From Comamonas sp. GB3 AK4-5 (GTDB taxonomy: Bacteria; Pseudomonadota; Gammaproteobacteria; Burkholderiales; Burkholderiaceae_C), in the NCBI RefSeq assembly GCF_041320665.1, contig NZ_CP166730.1, positions 4,960,001 through 5,024,000 on the forward strand: a stretch of 64,000 nucleotides of DNA, written 5' to 3'. The notes beneath the pieces were generated by a model that saw nothing but the letters and a program-made list of their open reading frames with translations, did no database searches and was not told the DNA's origin. Below are positions 41,784 through 50,244 of this stretch, one piece after another. The translations under genes and the position numbers were made by a program. Every line of letters begins with the position of its first letter. Position 1 is the stretch's first letter.

Positions 41784-42083
41784 TCATGCTTTCACATCCA
41801 ACAACGCGCCCTGCATGCGGTCGTTGGTGCGCAGCACCTGCAGATTGGCCAGGTAGGCGTAGCTGGCGCTGACCTGCTCCACCGCTTCCTGCACCGGCGC
41901 CACACCGGCCTCCACGGCGCGCGTGGTCTGGCCCTGTACACCGCCCTGCGCCAGCGCCTGCTGCTGCACCTGCTGGCGGCGAAAGTCTGCGGTGGACTGG
42001 TTGGCCACGTTGTGTGCCGAGGCATCCAGGCGCTGCTGCGCCACTTGCAGGCCCGACTGGGCAATGGAGGACAAAGTGGTCAT
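41784..42083 (-). CDS. Orphan flagellar basal-body rod-like protein
   Basis: Small protein of 99 residues beginning MTTLSSIAQSGLQVAQQRLDASAHNVANQSTADFRRQQVQ. This is the N-terminal signature of flagellar rod, hook and hook-basal proteins (FlgB, FlgC, FlgG family). It ends with a helical LQVLRTNDRMQGALLDVKA, the equally typical C-terminal helix. It is far shorter than FlgC or FlgG, lacks their central domain, and has no flagellar neighbours. It may be an FlgB-like accessory subunit or a relic. Start: ATG at 42083. Confidence 0.75.
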   Translation of the reverse strand: MTTLSSIAQSGLQVAQQRLDASAHNVANQSTADFRRQQVQQQALAQGGVQGQTTRAVEAGVAPVQEAVEQVSASYAYLANLQVLRTNDRMQGALLDVKA

Positions 42084-42220
42084 GACGGTGTTCCGGTGCG
42101 GGAGGGAAGCCCCAGCATGCCACGGCCCACATGCAAATACCAGACCTGCAGGAACTTTCCTGCCCGAAGCCCATCCAAGCCATGTCAACAAACTGTGGAA
42201 AACTGCCGCACAACTGGCAT

Positions 42221-42249
42221 TTTCACTGTGTACAAGCCATTAATATGCT
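42221..42249 (+). promoter_or_regulatory. Candidate promoter of an orphan transcript
   Basis: TTTCAC (42221-42226) and TATGCT (42244-42249) are 17 bases apart, in a gap with no plus-strand gene downstream until 43703. Confidence 0.4.
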
Positions 42250-42254
42250 GTGCA

Positions 42255-42440
42255 TGGCAACAGGCTGCACCGCTTTGCGGTACAGGCTTTGCAGGGCATG
42301 CGGCCTGTCATGGCCGCGTCACACATACGCGGGAGACTGCTTGGCAGTGCCCTTGGGCATGCTGCTGGCTGTTTGTCATCTTTTTCCTTGTGGCTCTTTC
42401 AGGGCTACTTTTCAAGCCGTCCTCTGGACGGCTTTTTTTT
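42255..42440 (+). ncRNA. Candidate small RNA with four hairpins
   Basis: Orphan transcription unit of about 185 bases. After the promoter-like element come hairpins ACCGC/GCGGT (42269-42281), GCGGCC/GGCCGC (42300-42317) and GCAG-TGCCC/GGGCA-CTGC (42344-42366). A textbook terminator ends the unit. No open frame with a ribosome site fits. I do not recognise an RNA family. Confidence 0.4.
42414..42440 (+). terminator. Intrinsic terminator of the orphan transcript
   Basis: GCCGTCC and GGACGGC with a three-base loop form a strong stem followed by eight T. Confidence 0.85.
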
Positions 42441-42556
42441 GTTCTGCATCCCGCTCCTTGTTTTAGAGCATCCGCTGCGCATAAGCACTTGATATCAAAG
42501 ATGTTTCAGCTTGACTTAAGAACCCATGCGCTGCAGCCGCTCTCTTTTTCGCAGAA

Positions 42557-42620
42557 TGTGGATAAACCTGTTGGCAAGCCTGTGTACACCCCGGTATAGG
42601 CTGTCAACAGCCGTGGATAA
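42557..42620. other. Two DnaA-box-like sequences
   Basis: TGTGGATAA (42557-42565) is the exact complement of the DnaA box TTATCCACA, and CGTGGATAA (42612-42620) differs by one base. TGTGGAAAA near 42194 is a poorer third. An AT-rich stretch lies between. Without dnaA, dnaN or more boxes this is not an origin. Confidence 0.4.
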
Positions 42621-43607
42621 CTAGCCCGCATCTCCACCATGGGCCCGCACCAGGCAGTCGATAAAGGCCTGGGCGGCGCGGCTGGGCTGGGGGGACAGCC
42701 GCCACATGGCGACAAATTGGCAGTCGTAGTGAAAGCGCGCGGGCGCCACGGCCTGCAGGCGGCCCGCGGCCTCCAGTGCCTGGGCATAGTGGTCGGGCAG
42801 AAAACCCAGGTAGCAGCCCGAGAGGATCAGCGTGGCGATCGCCTCCTGGTCAAAGCCCGTGGCCTTGCGCGGCAGGCAGGCACTGTGGCTGAGTTCCATA
42901 TTCGGCGAATGCTCACCCAGGCCGGCAAAGGGATAGCGGCGCAGGCCCTCCCAGTCCAGCTGGCTGTGGTCGGCCCCATGCAACGGGTGGCCGGCGGCGC
43001 AATACAGCTGCATATGCTCGGCAAACAGGTCGCGGTAAACCAGGCTGGCCGAGGCCCGGTGCGCCGGGATGATGCCCACCTGAAAGCGCCCCTCCATCAG
43101 CCCGCGCTCTATGGTGTTGATGCTGCAGACATGCAGCTGCAGATTCACCTCGGGCGCCTGCTGGTGGAAGGCGCGTATGGCGGCATCGATCTGCGCCGCC
43201 GGGTTGGTGACGGTCTTGTCAAACACCGCCAGTTCCAGATTGCCCCCCATGCGGTCGTGGATGTCGTCGATCTGGCTGCGAAACAGGTCCACCCCACCCA
43301 GCAGTTGCAGCGTGGCCTCATACACCTTCAGCCCCTCGGCCGTGGTGGCAAAGCCGGCACGGCCCCGGCGGCACAGCACCAGGCCCAGGCGCTCTTCCAG
43401 GTCTTTCATATGGCGGCTGAGGGTGGAGGCGCTGATGTTCAGCTCCAGCTCCGCTGCCGACATGCCGCCGCACTCCACCACGCTCTTGAAGATGCGCAGC
43501 AGGCGCAAATCCATATCGCTCAACTGGCCCAGCACCGCACGGGCGCGGGCCATGGGAGCGGCAGGAGCGGTGACAGCGGGAGCAGAGCGGGCAGAACTGG
43601 ACGTCAT
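42621..43607 (-). CDS. LysR-family transcriptional regulator
   Basis: Regulator, probably of the divergent LysE gene and perhaps of the beta-alanine genes behind it. It has about 328 residues from the ATG at 43607 (upstream ATG at 43616 possible). The winged helix covers DLRLLRIFKSVVECGGMSAAELELNISASTLSRHMKDLEERLG, with the usual LysR layout. The substrate domain follows (GNLELAVFDKTVTNPAAQID). An Ala/Pro/Arg-rich N-terminal leader of about 30 residues precedes the DNA-binding domain and may be an over-extended start. Confidence 0.9.
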   Translation of the reverse strand: MTSSSARSAPAVTAPAAPMARARAVLGQLSDMDLRLLRIFKSVVECGGMSAAELELNISASTLSRHMKDLEERLGLVLCRRGRAGFATTAEGLKVYEATLQLLGGVDLFRSQIDDIHDRMGGNLELAVFDKTVTNPAAQIDAAIRAFHQQAPEVNLQLHVCSINTIERGLMEGRFQVGIIPAHRASASLVYRDLFAEHMQLYCAAGHPLHGADHSQLDWEGLRRYPFAGLGEHSPNMELSHSACLPRKATGFDQEAIATLILSGCYLGFLPDHYAQALEAAGRLQAVAPARFHYDCQFVAMWRLSPQPSRAAQAFIDCLVRAHGGDAG

Positions 43608-43702
43608 GGCAGGCATTAGAGCAAGTTTCGCGGCCGCCACCATCGGGCCCAACGCTGGTGTAATGGTGACCGCGCACTTTGTCGCTCTCTTTTGGATCGC
43701 CC

Positions 43703-44338
43703 ATGATTCCCACCCACGATCTGCTGGTGTTTGCCGGTGCCTCCCTGCTGCTGGTGCTCACGCCCGGCCCCAATATGCTGTATTTGATCTCGCGCTCCAT
43801 CTGCCAGGGGCGCGGCGCGGGCGTGGTCTCGCTGGCGGGCGTGGTGCTGGGCTTTTTTGTGCACATGCTGGCCGCCAGCCTGGGGCTGACCGCCTTGTTC
43901 ATGGCCGTGCCCCTGGCCTTTGAGCTGCTGAAATGGGCCGGCGCCGCCTACCTGCTGTGGATGGCTTGGCAGGCGCTGCGCCCCGGCGGCGCCTCGCCTT
44001 TTGCACAGACCGTGGAGCTGCCGCCCGAGTCGCCGCGCAAGCTGTTTGCCATGGGCTTGTTCACCAGCATCCTCAACCCCAAGGTGGCGATTTTTTACCT
44101 CTCCATCTTTCCGCAGTTCGTCAGCACCGAACATGGCTCGGTGTTCTGGCAAAGCGTGACGCTGGGCCTGGTGCAGATCAGCACCAGCTTCAGCGTCAAC
44201 CTGCTGATCACGCTGTTTGCCGCGCGCATTGCGCTGTGGTTCAAGGACAACCCGCACTGGCTGCGGGCACAGAAATGGGTCATGGGCGCCGTGCTGGGCG
44301 GGCTGGCCGTGCGCCTGGCCATGGAGCAGCGCCGCTGA
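43703..44338 (+). CDS. LysE/RhtB-family amino-acid exporter
   Basis: Inner-membrane exporter of amino acids or similar compounds, 211 residues and about six helices. The family signature TPGPNMLYLISRSICQGRGAG is near residues 20-40, and a central NPKVAIFYLSIFPQFV is equally typical. It is divergent from the LysR gene, as is usual for lysE/lysG-type pairs. It precedes the beta-alanine aminotransferase by about 115 bases. Confidence 0.88.
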   Translation: MIPTHDLLVFAGASLLLVLTPGPNMLYLISRSICQGRGAGVVSLAGVVLGFFVHMLAASLGLTALFMAVPLAFELLKWAGAAYLLWMAWQALRPGGASPFAQTVELPPESPRKLFAMGLFTSILNPKVAIFYLSIFPQFVSTEHGSVFWQSVTLGLVQISTSFSVNLLITLFAARIALWFKDNPHWLRAQKWVMGAVLGGLAVRLAMEQRR

Positions 44339-44453
44339 TGGCGGTGATACTTGCGCAAAAACGCAAGTAAACATGGGTTTACGGCTATTCAAGAAAACGT
44401 AGCCCCCTCCAACAATGGCCCTCACCCGCTTTTCCCCCTGTGAGGAGTTCACC

Positions 44454-45812
44454 ATGGACTTTGCCGACATCACCCAACCCGCCGCCACCGCATCCCGCAT
44501 GGACGCGGCCTGGCTGGACGCCCACTGGATGCCCTTTACCGGCAACCGCAACTTCAAGGCCAAGCCCCGCATGATCGTGGGCGCCCAGGGCGCCTATCTG
44601 CAGGACAGCGCCGGGCGCAAGATTTTTGACGGCCTCTCCGGCCTGTGGTGCTCGGGCCTGGGCCATGGCCGCAAGGAAATCGCCGAGGCCGTGGGCAAGG
44701 CCGCGCTGAACCTGGACTACGCCCCCGCCTTCCAGTTCGGCCACCCGGCCGCATTTGCGCTGGCCAACCAGATCAAGGAGCTGACCCCCGCCGGCCTGGA
44801 CTATGTGTTCTTCACCGGCTCGGGCTCGGAAGCGGCCGACACCTCGCTCAAAATGGCCCGCGCCTACTGGCGCGCCAAGGGCCAGGCCGGCAAAACGCGG
44901 CTGATTGGCCGCGAAAAAGGCTACCACGGCGTGAACTACGGCGGCATCTCGGTCGGTGGCATGGTGGGCAACCGCAAGCTGTTTGGCCAGGGCATTGAGG
45001 CCGACCACCTGCCCCACACCCAGCCCGCGTTTGGCGGCTTTCACAAGGGCATGCCCGATATCGACGGCCGCGCCCTGGCCGACCGCCTGCTGGACGTGAT
45101 TGCCCTGCATGACGCCAGCAATATCGCCGCCGTCATCGTCGAGCCCTTCTCCGGCTCGGCCGGCGTGGTGATTCCGCCCGCAGGCTATCTGCAGCGCCTG
45201 CGCGAGATCTGCACGCAAAACAACATCCTGCTGATCTTTGACGAAGTCATCACCGGCTTTGGCCGCTGCGGCGGCTGGACCGGCTCCGAGGTGTTTGGCG
45301 TCACCCCCGACATCCTGAACTTTGCCAAGCAGGTCACCAATGGCGCCCAGCCCCTGGGCGGCTGCGTGGCCAGCAAAGAGATTTACGACACCTTTATGGC
45401 GGCGGGCGGCCCCGAGTACATGCTGGAATTTGCCCACGGCTACACCTACTCGGCCCACCCCGTGGCCTGCGCTGCCGGCCTGGCTTCGCTAGACCTGCTG
45501 CAAAAAGAAGATGCCCCCGGCCGCGTCAAGGCACTGGCGCCGTATTTTGAGAAAGCCGTGCACGGCCTCAAGGGCGCCAAGCATGTGCTGGACATCCGCA
45601 ACTTTGGCCTGGCCGCCGGCTTCAGCATTGACCCGCTGCCAGGCGAGCCCGCCAAGCGCCCCTATGAGGTGGCGATGAAGCTGTGGGAGCAAGGCTTTTA
45701 CGTGCGCTACGGCGGCGACACCATCCAACTGGCCCCGCCCTTTATCAGTACCGAGACCGAGATTGACCGCCTGGTCAGCGCCCTGGGCGATGCACTGAAC
45801 GCCACCGCCTAA
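44454..45812 (+). CDS. Omega-amino acid (beta-alanine):pyruvate aminotransferase
   Basis: Class III PLP enzyme that moves the amino group of beta-alanine (or other omega-amino acids) to pyruvate, giving malonate semialdehyde and alanine. The product is 452 residues from the ATG at 44454, with GAGGAG upstream. The PLP lysine is K292 in NFAKQVTNGAQPLGG, the pyridine-binding Asp is D263 in LLIFDEVITGFGR, and GSGSEAADTSLK binds phosphate. It is followed by mmsA, which consumes the semialdehyde; this pairing is the classical beta-alanine route (bauA/bauC in Pseudomonas). Confidence 0.93.
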   Translation: MDFADITQPAATASRMDAAWLDAHWMPFTGNRNFKAKPRMIVGAQGAYLQDSAGRKIFDGLSGLWCSGLGHGRKEIAEAVGKAALNLDYAPAFQFGHPAAFALANQIKELTPAGLDYVFFTGSGSEAADTSLKMARAYWRAKGQAGKTRLIGREKGYHGVNYGGISVGGMVGNRKLFGQGIEADHLPHTQPAFGGFHKGMPDIDGRALADRLLDVIALHDASNIAAVIVEPFSGSAGVVIPPAGYLQRLREICTQNNILLIFDEVITGFGRCGGWTGSEVFGVTPDILNFAKQVTNGAQPLGGCVASKEIYDTFMAAGGPEYMLEFAHGYTYSAHPVACAAGLASLDLLQKEDAPGRVKALAPYFEKAVHGLKGAKHVLDIRNFGLAAGFSIDPLPGEPAKRPYEVAMKLWEQGFYVRYGGDTIQLAPPFISTETEIDRLVSALGDALNATA

Positions 45813-45823
45813 AGCACTCCTTG

Positions 45824-45856
45824 CCAGCGCCTGTCTCCCAGGCGCTGGTCTCTTGT
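45824..45856 (+). terminator. Hairpin between aminotransferase and mmsA
   Basis: CCAGCGCCTG and CAGGCGCTGG form a perfect 10-bp stem with a 5-base loop, then a T-rich tail TCTCTTGTTT. It could lower read-through into mmsA. Confidence 0.65.
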
Positions 45857-45947
45857 TTCGCAGCTGCGGATACTGCCGCACTCTCCTGAAACCATAGCTG
45901 CCCAAGCGCTACACGTATGCGCCGCAGCCCATTCGAGCCCCAAAGCC

Positions 45948-47465
45948 ATGCACAAGGATTCCGCCATCACCGCCACCGTGGGCCATTTGATTGATGGCCA
46001 GATCGTGGCCGACAACGCCCGCACCCAGCCGGTGTTCAACCCCGCCACCGGCCAGAGCCAGCTGAACGTGGCCCTGGCCTCCAAGGCCACCGTGGAGGCG
46101 GCGATTGCCTCCGCTGAAAAAGCCTTTCCCGCCTGGCGCAATACCCCGCCGCTCAAGCGCGCCCGGGTGATGAGCAAGCTGAAAGTGCTGCTGGAAGAAA
46201 ACGCCGACAAGATTGCCGCCCTCATCACCGCCGAGCACGGCAAGGTGCTGGCCGACGCCCATGGCGAGCTGCAGCGCGGCATAGAGAACGTGGAATACGC
46301 CAGCTACGCGCCCGAGCTGCTCAAGGGCGAGCACAGCCGCAACGTGGGCCCGGGCATTGATTCCTGGAGCGAGTTCCAGGCGCTGGGCGTCACCGCCGGC
46401 ATCACGCCGTTCAACTTCCCCGCCATGGTGCCGCTGTGGATGTGGCCCATGGCCGTGGCCTGCGGCAACACCTTTGTGCTCAAACCTTCGGAGCGCGACC
46501 CCAGCAGCACGCTGTTCATTGCCCAGCTGGCGCTGGAAGCCGGCCTGCCCCCGGGCGTGCTGAACGTGGTCAACGGCGACAAGACCGCTGTGGACACGCT
46601 GCTGCAAGACCCGCGCGTCAAGGCCGTGAGCTTTGTGGGCTCCACCCCGATTGCCGAATACATCTACGCCGAAGGCTGCAAACACGGCAAGCGCGTGCAG
46701 GCCCTCGGCGGCGCCAAAAACCACGCCATCTTGATGCCCGACGCCGATGTGCCCAACGCCGTGAACGCCTTGATGGGTGCGGCCTACGGCAGCTGCGGCG
46801 AGCGCTGCATGGCCATCCCGCTGCTGGTGGCCGTGGGTGATGAAGTGGGCGATGCCGTGGTGGCCGGCCTGAAGGCCGAAATCGCCAAGATGAAGGTCGG
46901 CCCCGGCACCGACAACAGCAACGACATGGGCCCCCTGGTCACCAAACCCCACTTCGACAAGGTCAAGGCCTATGTAGACAGCGGCGTGGCCGAAGGTGCC
47001 ACGCTGGTGGTCGACGGCCGCGGCGTGAAGGTGGCCGGCCACGAGCAAGGCTATTTCCTCGGCGCCTGCCTGTTTGACCATGTCAAACCCGGCATGAAGA
47101 TTTACCAGGAAGAAATCTTCGGCCCGGTGCTGGGCGTGGTGCGCGTCAAAACGCTGCAAGAAGCCATGGACCTGATCGACGCCCATGAATACGGCAACGG
47201 CACCTGCATCTTCACCCGCGACGGCGAGGCCGCGCGCTACTTCACTGACCACATCCAGGTCGGCATGGTGGGCGTGAACGTGCCCCTTCCCGTGCCCGTG
47301 GCCTACCACTCGTTTGGCGGCTGGAAGCGCTCGCTGTTTGGCGACCTGCACGCCTATGGGCCCGACGCCGTGCGCTTTTACACCAAGCGCAAGACCATCA
47401 CCCAGCGCTGGCCCAGCGCCGGCGTGCGCGAGGGCGCGGTGTTCAGCTTCCCCAGCAGCCGCTGA
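45948..47465 (+). CDS. mmsA: CoA-acylating methylmalonate/malonate semialdehyde dehydrogenase
   Basis: Oxidises malonate semialdehyde to acetyl-CoA or methylmalonate semialdehyde to propionyl-CoA with NAD and CoA. The protein has 505 residues. The CoA-dependent subfamily signature is ITPFNFPAMVPLWMWPMAVA, the cofactor site FVLKPSERDPSS, and the catalytic Cys287 lies in YGSCGERCMAI. The usual general-base Glu motif is altered to ALGGAKNHAI, as expected for the CoA-acylating MmsA subgroup. It lies about 135 bases after the aminotransferase. Confidence 0.95.
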   Translation: MHKDSAITATVGHLIDGQIVADNARTQPVFNPATGQSQLNVALASKATVEAAIASAEKAFPAWRNTPPLKRARVMSKLKVLLEENADKIAALITAEHGKVLADAHGELQRGIENVEYASYAPELLKGEHSRNVGPGIDSWSEFQALGVTAGITPFNFPAMVPLWMWPMAVACGNTFVLKPSERDPSSTLFIAQLALEAGLPPGVLNVVNGDKTAVDTLLQDPRVKAVSFVGSTPIAEYIYAEGCKHGKRVQALGGAKNHAILMPDADVPNAVNALMGAAYGSCGERCMAIPLLVAVGDEVGDAVVAGLKAEIAKMKVGPGTDNSNDMGPLVTKPHFDKVKAYVDSGVAEGATLVVDGRGVKVAGHEQGYFLGACLFDHVKPGMKIYQEEIFGPVLGVVRVKTLQEAMDLIDAHEYGNGTCIFTRDGEAARYFTDHIQVGMVGVNVPLPVPVAYHSFGGWKRSLFGDLHAYGPDAVRFYTKRKTITQRWPSAGVREGAVFSFPSSR

Positions 47466-47490
47466 AAACGGTTTTTCACCTGCATGAGAC

Positions 47491-47515
47491 AGCCCCGCTT
47501 TGGCGGGGCTTTTTC
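47491..47515 (+). terminator. Intrinsic terminator of mmsA
   Basis: AGCCCCGC and GCGGGGCT form an 8-bp stem with a 4-base loop followed by five T. Confidence 0.9.
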
Positions 47516-47684
47516 TTGAACCATCCTGGGCGCGTTGTTTGCCATGCTGCAAAGAATTTTTCAGCTGCGTGCAGACATGGGCGGCCTGGCTGCCGCCTTC
47601 AAAAACATGAGCGCCTTGTGCAGGCTATCCACCAGGCTTGGCGTTCTTTGTCATTAAGGCCTGCCCTAGCAAAGCATTGGCAGC

Positions 47685-48650
47685 TCACTTTTTTGCAGTG
47701 CTGCGCCGGGGTTTGGCCGGAGTTTCTGCCGGTTCTACAGCGGGTGCGGCCACTGTTTCCGCCGTCTTGGGCGCACGCTTTGTCGCCGGTTTTTTCACGG
47801 ATTTAGCAGCGGCTTTCACCGGCTTGCCAGCGGCCGGGGCCAGCGCTGCAGAGCGCGGCTTGGGGTCCGTCTCCACGCGAAAGCGCCGCAAGGAATCCGC
47901 ATCCAGAATCAGCCGCCCCTGCAGCCGCCCCTTCATGCGCTGCACGCTGCGGGCTGCTGATGCCATGTGCTCCTGCATCAGCGCTCTCACCTGCTCCACA
48001 TCACGGGCCCGCGCCGCCTGCACGATGCGGCCGTGAAACTCCACGTTCTCGGCCCCAAAACGCCGGTGCTCTGCCTGCGCCGTGCGGTTGCCGAACACGA
48101 TCAGCTGGCGAATCATTTCGTTGATCAGCTCGCAGGTGAAACGCAAAAAAGGATTGGGGTTGGCCGCCGCCAGAATGTCGTGAAAGTTCACGTCTTCGCG
48201 GCGCTGCTCCAGCAGATCGCTGTGGCTGTGCGAAGGATCGCAGCAGCTGATGCTGTGCTCCAGCGCATGGAAGTCGGCTTCGGTGAGGTGGGGCACCGCA
48301 CCTGCGGCCAGCTCGGGCTCCAGCATCAGGCGCACGGCGTAGATGCTGTCTATCGTCACCTCCTGGAAAAAGAGGTAGTTCTGCATGAATTGCAGCGTGC
48401 GGTCCAGCGGCACTTTGACGATGGTGCCGCCCCCGGAAGGGCCGGTAGAGATGGACACCAGGCCTTGCACCTCCAGCGACTTGAGCGCCTCGCGGATCGT
48501 GCCCTTGCTCACCTGGAACTGCGCCTGCAGCTCGCTCTCACGCGGCAGGCGGTCGCCGGGGCTGAGGTTTTTTTCGGTGATGAGGCGCTTGATTTCCTGG
48601 GCCACCAGATCGGGACGTTTGAGCGGTTTGATGGGCTGATGGGACGCCAT
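47685..48650 (-). CDS. GntR/FadR-family regulator with a lysine-rich tail
   Basis: Transcription factor divergent from the six-gene transport and hydrolase operon, so its likely regulator. The 321-residue protein has a winged helix (about 12-78: DLVAQEIKRLITEKNLSPGDRLPRESELQ...VSKGTIREALKSLEVQGLV). An all-helical FCD ligand domain follows (about 95-235, with FHDILAAANPNPFLRF and EFHGRIVQAARARDVE). The last roughly 65 residues are an Ala/Lys/Pro-rich tail (KAAAKSVKKPATKRAPKTAE) like histone H1-type proteins of betaproteobacteria, which is unusual for FadR regulators. Confidence 0.9.
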   Translation of the reverse strand: MASHQPIKPLKRPDLVAQEIKRLITEKNLSPGDRLPRESELQAQFQVSKGTIREALKSLEVQGLVSISTGPSGGGTIVKVPLDRTLQFMQNYLFFQEVTIDSIYAVRLMLEPELAAGAVPHLTEADFHALEHSISCCDPSHSHSDLLEQRREDVNFHDILAAANPNPFLRFTCELINEMIRQLIVFGNRTAQAEHRRFGAENVEFHGRIVQAARARDVEQVRALMQEHMASAARSVQRMKGRLQGRLILDADSLRRFRVETDPKPRSAALAPAAGKPVKAAAKSVKKPATKRAPKTAETVAAPAVEPAETPAKPRRSTAKK

Positions 48651-48770
48651 AAGAAGAGTTCAGTAAAGAAAAGAGTGAGCCGAGAGTGCACCGAGAAGAA
48701 GCACGATGCCACATTGCAACGCAGCACCGAATGCAGCGCAACGCTAGGGTTTGCACGCGGCAGATTCTTC

Positions 48771-48790
48771 CTATTTATCACTATAAATAG
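48771..48790. promoter_or_regulatory. Perfect palindrome, candidate GntR operator
   Basis: CTATTTAT-CACT-ATAAATAG has 8-bp perfect arms. It lies midway between the GntR gene and the binding-protein gene, in an otherwise G+C-richer gap. The TATAAAT part may double as a -10 element. Confidence 0.6.
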
Positions 48791-48880
48791 AAAACCGACA
48801 TCTGCACGCCACACCTGATTTCTGGCATGCCACAACGTCTTGTTCTTTTGTGCTCTCCCTTCACCCACAGGAGCTTGTCC

Positions 48881-50080
48881 ATGCAACGTCGCCACTTTCT
48901 GCAGCTTTCCGCACTGGGCGCTGTGCCCGCCTCTCTGGGTCTGCTGCCCAGAGCCTGGGCCCAGAACACCATCCAGTTCGGCTGCCCGGTTCCCATGTCC
49001 GGCCCTTTTGCAGCCAATGGCAAGTTCGCAGACATCGGCATGAAGCTGGCCATCGAGCAGTACGGCAAGGCCCTGGGCATGCCCCTGGCCTACACCTTGC
49101 TGGACACCGAAGGCAAGCCCGCCACGGCCATACGCAAGGTGCAGGAAAGCTCGCAGCAAAAAGGCACACGCTTTTTTGCCGGCGGCATCTTGTCGTCCGA
49201 GTCCCTGGCCATGGGCAAGGAGGCAGAAAAAACAGGCGGTGTCTTCATCACCACGGCGGGGGCAGACGAGTTGACGGGCAAGGACTGCAACAGCGCCACA
49301 TTCCGCTGGTCGGTCCCCACTTTTGGCGCCATTGAGCAAACCGTGCGGCCCTTGCTGGAGGCCTTGCCCAAGGCCAAGCGCGTCTACACCATCACGCCGC
49401 AATATGTGTTTGGCGACGGCCTGCTGACGGCCGCCAAAAACATCTTCAAGGAAAAAGGCATAGAGCATGTGGGCAACAGCTACCACTCGCTGACCGAGAA
49501 GGAATTCAGCGGCTACCTGACGAATGCCGCAGCGGCCAAGCCCGATGTACTGCTGATCCTGAACTTCGGTGCCCAGTCTTCCGACACGCTGCGCCAGGCC
49601 GTCAGCTTTGGCATGAACAAGAACATGACCATCTTGATTGCCTGGGCCTCGGGCCTGGAGCAATTCGAAGCACTGGGCGCCGACCTGTGCGAAGGCGTGT
49701 ACTTTGGCGCCCAGTACTGGCACACGGTCAACACGCCGCTGAACAACGAGCTGGTCAAGATGACGCAGGCCAAGCACAAGTACAACCCCAACTACAGCCT
49801 GGCGGGCTCCTACATCGGCACCAAGCTGTTGATCGACGCCATCATCAAGGCCGGCAAGACCGATCAAAAAGCCGTGATCGCCGCGCTGGAGGGCATGAAA
49901 TACCAGGGCCTGACGGGCGAGGAAGAGGTGCGCAAGGCCGACCACCAGGTGCTCAAGGACTACTACCTGCTCAAGGGCAAGCCCAAGTCCAAGATGGCCA
50001 ACAAGGATGACTATGTGGATGTCATCAGCGCCGGGAAGTCCTTCCTCCCGGTAGACCAGACAGGCTGCAAGCTGGCCTAA
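48881..50080 (+). CDS. Periplasmic substrate-binding protein, branched-chain amino acid/amide type
   Basis: Captures the ligand for the ABC transporter that follows. It has 399 residues from the ATG at 48881 with AGGAG upstream. The export signal is MQRRHFLQLSALGAVPASLGLL ending PRAWA; the paired arginines hint at Tat export but a Sec signal is as likely. The mature part starts QNTIQFGCPVPMSGPFAANGK, the Peripla_BP_6 pattern seen in LivJ, UrtA and AmiC relatives. A 10-bp stem-loop after the stop probably stabilises this message relative to the permease genes. Confidence 0.9.
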   Translation: MQRRHFLQLSALGAVPASLGLLPRAWAQNTIQFGCPVPMSGPFAANGKFADIGMKLAIEQYGKALGMPLAYTLLDTEGKPATAIRKVQESSQQKGTRFFAGGILSSESLAMGKEAEKTGGVFITTAGADELTGKDCNSATFRWSVPTFGAIEQTVRPLLEALPKAKRVYTITPQYVFGDGLLTAAKNIFKEKGIEHVGNSYHSLTEKEFSGYLTNAAAAKPDVLLILNFGAQSSDTLRQAVSFGMNKNMTILIAWASGLEQFEALGADLCEGVYFGAQYWHTVNTPLNNELVKMTQAKHKYNPNYSLAGSYIGTKLLIDAIIKAGKTDQKAVIAALEGMKYQGLTGEEEVRKADHQVLKDYYLLKGKPKSKMANKDDYVDVISAGKSFLPVDQTGCKLA

Positions 50081-50085
50081 AAACA

Positions 50086-50119
50086 TGCACAGCCCAGGGC
50101 TCCTCGTCCGGGCTGTGCA
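50086..50119 (+). other. Stem-loop after the binding-protein gene
   Basis: TGCACAGCCC and GGGCTGTGCA form a perfect 10-bp stem without a T run, a typical 3' stabiliser behind abundant binding proteins. Confidence 0.6.
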
Positions 50120-50244
50120 GGCCCCATAGCGCGGCGCCTATCGCCTGCTGATCTTCCACACCGCAGCGCACGCCTTCACAACGCCCCACCCTCACGGGGT
50201 GCGGGGTGGCTTGCGCCTGCAGTCTTCTTTGTTTCGGACCCTGT

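Noticed and set aside
42084..42620. Replication origin suggested by DnaA-like boxes
   Set aside because: Only two good boxes, and no dnaA, dnaN, gyrB or parAB nearby; kept only as a low-interest observation.
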